Assembly: GCA_965153355.1 (NCBI GenBank)
Contig: OZ231126.1
Span: 83,886,001 to 83,950,000 of the forward strand
Direction of reading: 5' to 3'
DNA length: 64,000 nt
DNA from: Flaccisagitta enflata
Lineage: Eukaryota; Chaetognatha; Sagittoidea; Aphragmophora
Shown here: positions 60,082 to 64,000 of the stretch, one piece after another
Layout of the letters: each line of letters begins with the position of its first letter
Numbering within the stretch: the stretch's first letter is position 1
Translations under genes and position numbers: made by a program
The notes under the pieces: generated by a model
Database searches by the model: none
What the model saw: only the letters and a program-made list of their open reading frames with translations
What the model was told of the DNA's origin: nothing

Positions 60082-60439
60082 TTTTTTGTAAGAATCAAAT
60101 TCATAAGAACGTTAGCTTTATACGGACATCTTCAGAAATTTAAAAACATTAGAAAGCTTTGTTTCTTATAGAATTTAAGGACATTAGGCTTAAAATTGCA
60201 AAAATTAAAGAACACTCTAAAAATATTGGAAAGCTTCATCTTTTTATTGAAAAAAATGAACCTGGATAAATATCATGTAAATATTTTTTTGGTTACAGCG
60301 CATTTCATCCTAGTTTCATTATTCTTGAAATTCACTAAAAACCCTGCTTCGTTGGGTCATTAACATTTTCCTTCATTTTCTCCTGGAAGACAAACTCAAA
60401 CCAATTAAGTAGTCAATAAGCTTTTTGCCGATCTTCCGC
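60082..60439. other. No supported feature
   Basis: AT-rich, stops in all frames. Confidence 0.5.
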
Positions 60440-60493
60440 GTGTGTTTGTGTTTGTGTGTGTGTGCGTGCGCGCGCGTGTGTGTGTGCTTGTGT

Positions 60494-60584
<91 letters not shown>
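60440..60584 (+). repeat. (GT)n microsatellite
   Basis: Imperfect GT/GC start to 60500, then perfect GT repeat. Confidence 0.93.
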
Positions 60585-60587
<3 letters not shown>

Positions 60588-60817
60588 TGCCCCTGCCCTA
60601 GCCCAAGCTCGTCCTTTGGTTGCCAGTATCAAGAAAAAAAAGACATCAGAGATGTTGGGGGGCGCAGGTGTTCAGGTTCACCACCGACATCTATTTTTAC
60701 CTTCTCTGTCTCTTCGTCTCCCTCTGCCTGTCTGTCTCTCAGTCTACCTGCCCTTTTTTTTTTTGGTTTTTGTCTGTAGATGTTTTTTATAATCCGTCAT
60801 TTTAACCGTCCATCAAA

Positions 60818-61038
<221 letters not shown>

Positions 61039-61155
61039 CGATAAACACGAGTGACACATGCGCTCACAAAGAGTCCCTCGAGTGCTAAACTGAGTTCTTC
61101 AGGTCTAAAAAAGTTTCTCACATCGATTCTCACTTCTCTCTTGATCTATCTCCGG

Positions 61156-61436
<281 letters not shown>

Positions 61437-61659
61437 TTCTCCACATATCACTACTGTAGTCTATTCTAAGACTAAGATCTCCTTCTTCACCCGCGTAACA
61501 TAGGTAATTTCCCGGGCGCTTTCCCTCACGTGCTCGGTGGCACGGCTGCAATCTCGCTTTTCTGTCAACATTCTTCAGAAGGAGCAGACTAAGGAATAGT
61601 AATCACTCGCCAATGAATGGATCTCCCTTCGAGGATCGAGGGAAAAATGGAAGAAGTTC

Positions 61660-61837
<178 letters not shown>

Positions 61838-61905
61838 CTCTGTGTGGATCTTACTCAAAATATCGCTTTACCACTAGTAATACTAGCTCCCGGCCGAGAG
61901 AGGTA

Positions 61906-62075
<170 letters not shown>

Positions 62076-62411
62076 ACACACGCACTATAAAAGATAGCAG
62101 ATTAAACATACCGACCAATGCCCGAGCAAGTTATGGGATTTGCGTAGTTGTCTCCTTTGCAAGAATAGGTCGTTACAATCTACACATGCACTCTTTAGAT
62201 GTATTTAGATCTAGCTATTTATTAGGAAATTTTGCAACCCAAATTTGTTTAGCTGGAAGCGAGTCAAACCATTCCGCTTATCCGACGCCAGCGCAGTTGC
62301 GTCGAGCCTCTGATAAAAGAAGCATGAGAGACCTTTAAAAGAAAGGAGAGCCAAGAAAACGGGAAGCTAACTCGATTTAGCGTCTTAGAAGAGAAAAAAA
62401 CTCTTTGGCAA

Positions 62412-62870
<459 letters not shown>

Positions 62871-62941
62871 GTATATACAAACGCTTTTCATTGCCGGCAA
62901 CTATTGTTGTTAATTCAATGTTTTTGTTTTCGTTGTCGTAG

Positions 62942-63059
62942 TCACTGCCGTATTCGTTGATGTTATCATCGCAATTATCGTCTTCGTTCTTGTTCTTATC
63001 ATTGTGGTCGCTAACATCGATGCTGCATGCTGTCGTTATCGTCGTCTCAAAAAGCTTTA
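62942..63059 (+). other. Possible transmembrane-tail exon
   Basis: After TTTTGTTTTCGTTGTCGTAG the frame reads VTAVFVDVIIAIIVFVLVLI then IVVANIDAACCRYRRLKKL and a stop: a hydrophobic helix followed by a basic tail. It resembles a membrane-anchor exon. However, the DNA is rich in ATC/GTC triplets, which give Ile/Val by composition, and its phase (1) does not match the end of the exon at 62870. Confidence 0.2.
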
Positions 63060-63234
63060 AGATTTAAGTTTACGATATCTTAACATTTAACAACATCTAA
63101 GAATCCGAATTCGGCTTTTCGCGGGTTTGGAGTCCGAGAAAAACAGCTCAAAGGCGCTTCAATGCCCATCGCATTTGGTAAGACATCAAAATTGTGACAT
63201 CAACTGTCATTCAACGCGATTCCATCACTCGCTA

Positions 63235-63411
63235 TGTCAGTGTGTCGGTCAATGGATCCGTCTGTCACATCGGGCTTTTTCGCAAAGACTTTTTTTTGCA
63301 TCACTGCCCCTGCATATCATAGAGGTTTACAATATAGTAGGGTAAGAGGCATAGAGCTAGGCATAGGTTTAGAAATTGTTAACGCCAGATGCGCATATAT
63401 CCGGCCTTGTT
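63235..63411 (+). mobile_element. Family A element, degenerate
   Basis: GTCAGTGTGTCGGTCAATGG, CATCACTGCCCCTGC and a tail CATATATCCGGCCTTG; the middle is unrelated. Confidence 0.5.
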
Positions 63412-63415
63412 TTTA

Positions 63416-63602
63416 GTCGTGTGCTACGCGACTCTACACCCCGCTTTGTCGGTCCGTCGGTCCGTCCCTCAGTCACCTTTTACTTTTTTGGGGGGGGTTT
63501 TGAGGTTTTTGGCCTCAATGCTCCTGCCCCAATGATCTGGTGACCTCAATTGAGGCCCCTGCCCACCTGCACGCGACTGGGGTAGCCGTGTATCCGGCCT
63601 TG
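63416..63602 (+). mobile_element. Family A element, GTGC subfamily
   Basis: Head AGTCGTGTGCTACGCGACT, GGTCCGTCGGTCCGTCC, tail GCACGCGACTGGGGTAGCC and GTATCCGGCCTTGTTTTTT. The T-tail runs into the acceptor of the candidate exon at 63618. Confidence 0.85.
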
Positions 63603-63617
63603 TTTTTTCTTGATCAG

Positions 63618-63726
63618 GATCATCCGCTCCCACTGGACGCCTTCCTCGAGTAAAGAAGCCAAAACCCAAGCAAAAGACAATTGTCAATAAAGAAGACTCC
63701 GATTATTGGAGAGTCGACGGTCAGCG
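63618..63726 (+). CDS. Candidate exon, Lys/Pro-rich, unrecognised
   Basis: The acceptor TTTTTTCTTGATCAG is built largely from the T-rich tail of a family A element that ends 15 bases earlier. The frame then reads SSAPTGRLPRVKKPKPKQKT then IVNKEDSDYWRVDGQRCHR before entering a (TTG)n tract. It is varied and polar, with phase 1 at the start. No good donor is visible before the microsatellite, and no family is recognised. Confidence 0.3.
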
Positions 63727-63734
63727 TTGTCATC

Positions 63735-63735
63735 G

Positions 63736-63829
<94 letters not shown>
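63735..63829 (+). repeat. (TTG)n microsatellite
   Basis: About 32 units. Confidence 0.95.
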
Positions 63830-64000
63830 ATAACGTTGTTTCTTATGCCGTTGTTTTCGATGTGGTTGCTGGGGTTGTTCTGTTGGTAATTGCACGCCTT
63901 AGAGCCTCTGCAGAAATTCATTATTCTCCAATTCTGCCGTCTCAGAATTCGAGGACCACATTTGGGATTCGTGGGGAGGAATGACAACCAAGCAAATTCG

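Overview
This window is animal nuclear DNA that is mostly intron, intergenic sequence and repeats. The evidence is spliced exons with GT-AG boundaries, very long di- and trinucleotide microsatellites, dozens of short interspersed elements, and small DNA transposons of Tc1/mariner, hAT-like and Harbinger-like type. I found no operons, rRNA, tRNA or CRISPR. The phylum cannot be fixed from the sequence; a marine invertebrate is plausible but not shown.

The clearest gene is on the minus strand. It is a DUSP22/DUSP15-type dual-specificity phosphatase whose six recognisable exons run from 40,902 down to 6,345: 40902-40786, 21658-21534, 13700-13526, 9791-9541, 8605-8074 and 7514-6345. All reading-frame phases agree across the five introns. 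Together the exons give about 789 residues. The phosphatase core contains the general-acid Asp (AADTPSQ) and the active-site loop HCLAGASRS, whose Cys codon is split by an intron. A C-terminal extension of several hundred low-complexity residues follows. The first coding exon, expected to carry a short myristoylation peptide, was not found and probably lies beyond position 64,000.

A second gene runs on the plus strand inside a large intron of the phosphatase. Its last two exons (17886-17946 and 18591-18735) are phase-matched and encode a transmembrane helix with a short basic tail, followed by an AATAAA at 18819. Weaker exon candidates lie at 58.5-59.0 kb (minus strand, two phase-matched exons) and at 62.4-63.7 kb (plus strand).

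The repeats fall into families that I label for this report. Family A: 120-470 bp, head hairpin AGTCGC.../GCGACT, internal GGTC/GGTCC tracts, tail hairpin followed by CTTGTTT; more than 30 copies. Family D: longer, with GCAGCGGCCCC ends and degenerate 'GGCCCAAATCCC' inner repeats. Family E: about 0.85 kb, 3-bp TTA/TAA target duplications. Family F: 2.07 kb with 72-bp inverted ends, with J and E copies nested within it. Family G: hAT-like, perfect 8-bp target duplications. Family H: AT-rich, with the 'TTTGGCGCC' motif. Family J: about 0.6 kb.

Layout: 1-6.3 kb is the gene's 3' flank with foldback elements. 6.3-41 kb is the phosphatase gene with large repeat-filled introns. 41-50 kb is family D and a 155-bp minisatellite, then a 4.3-kb inverted-repeat structure. 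50.0-54.2 kb is a three-unit segmental tandem duplication. 54-64 kb is family A/H/J elements, a deleted Tc1 copy, candidate exons and a dense run of microsatellites. The most unusual points are the seven-fold tandem duplication of a splice acceptor in the phosphatase gene and the covarying complementary ends of family A.
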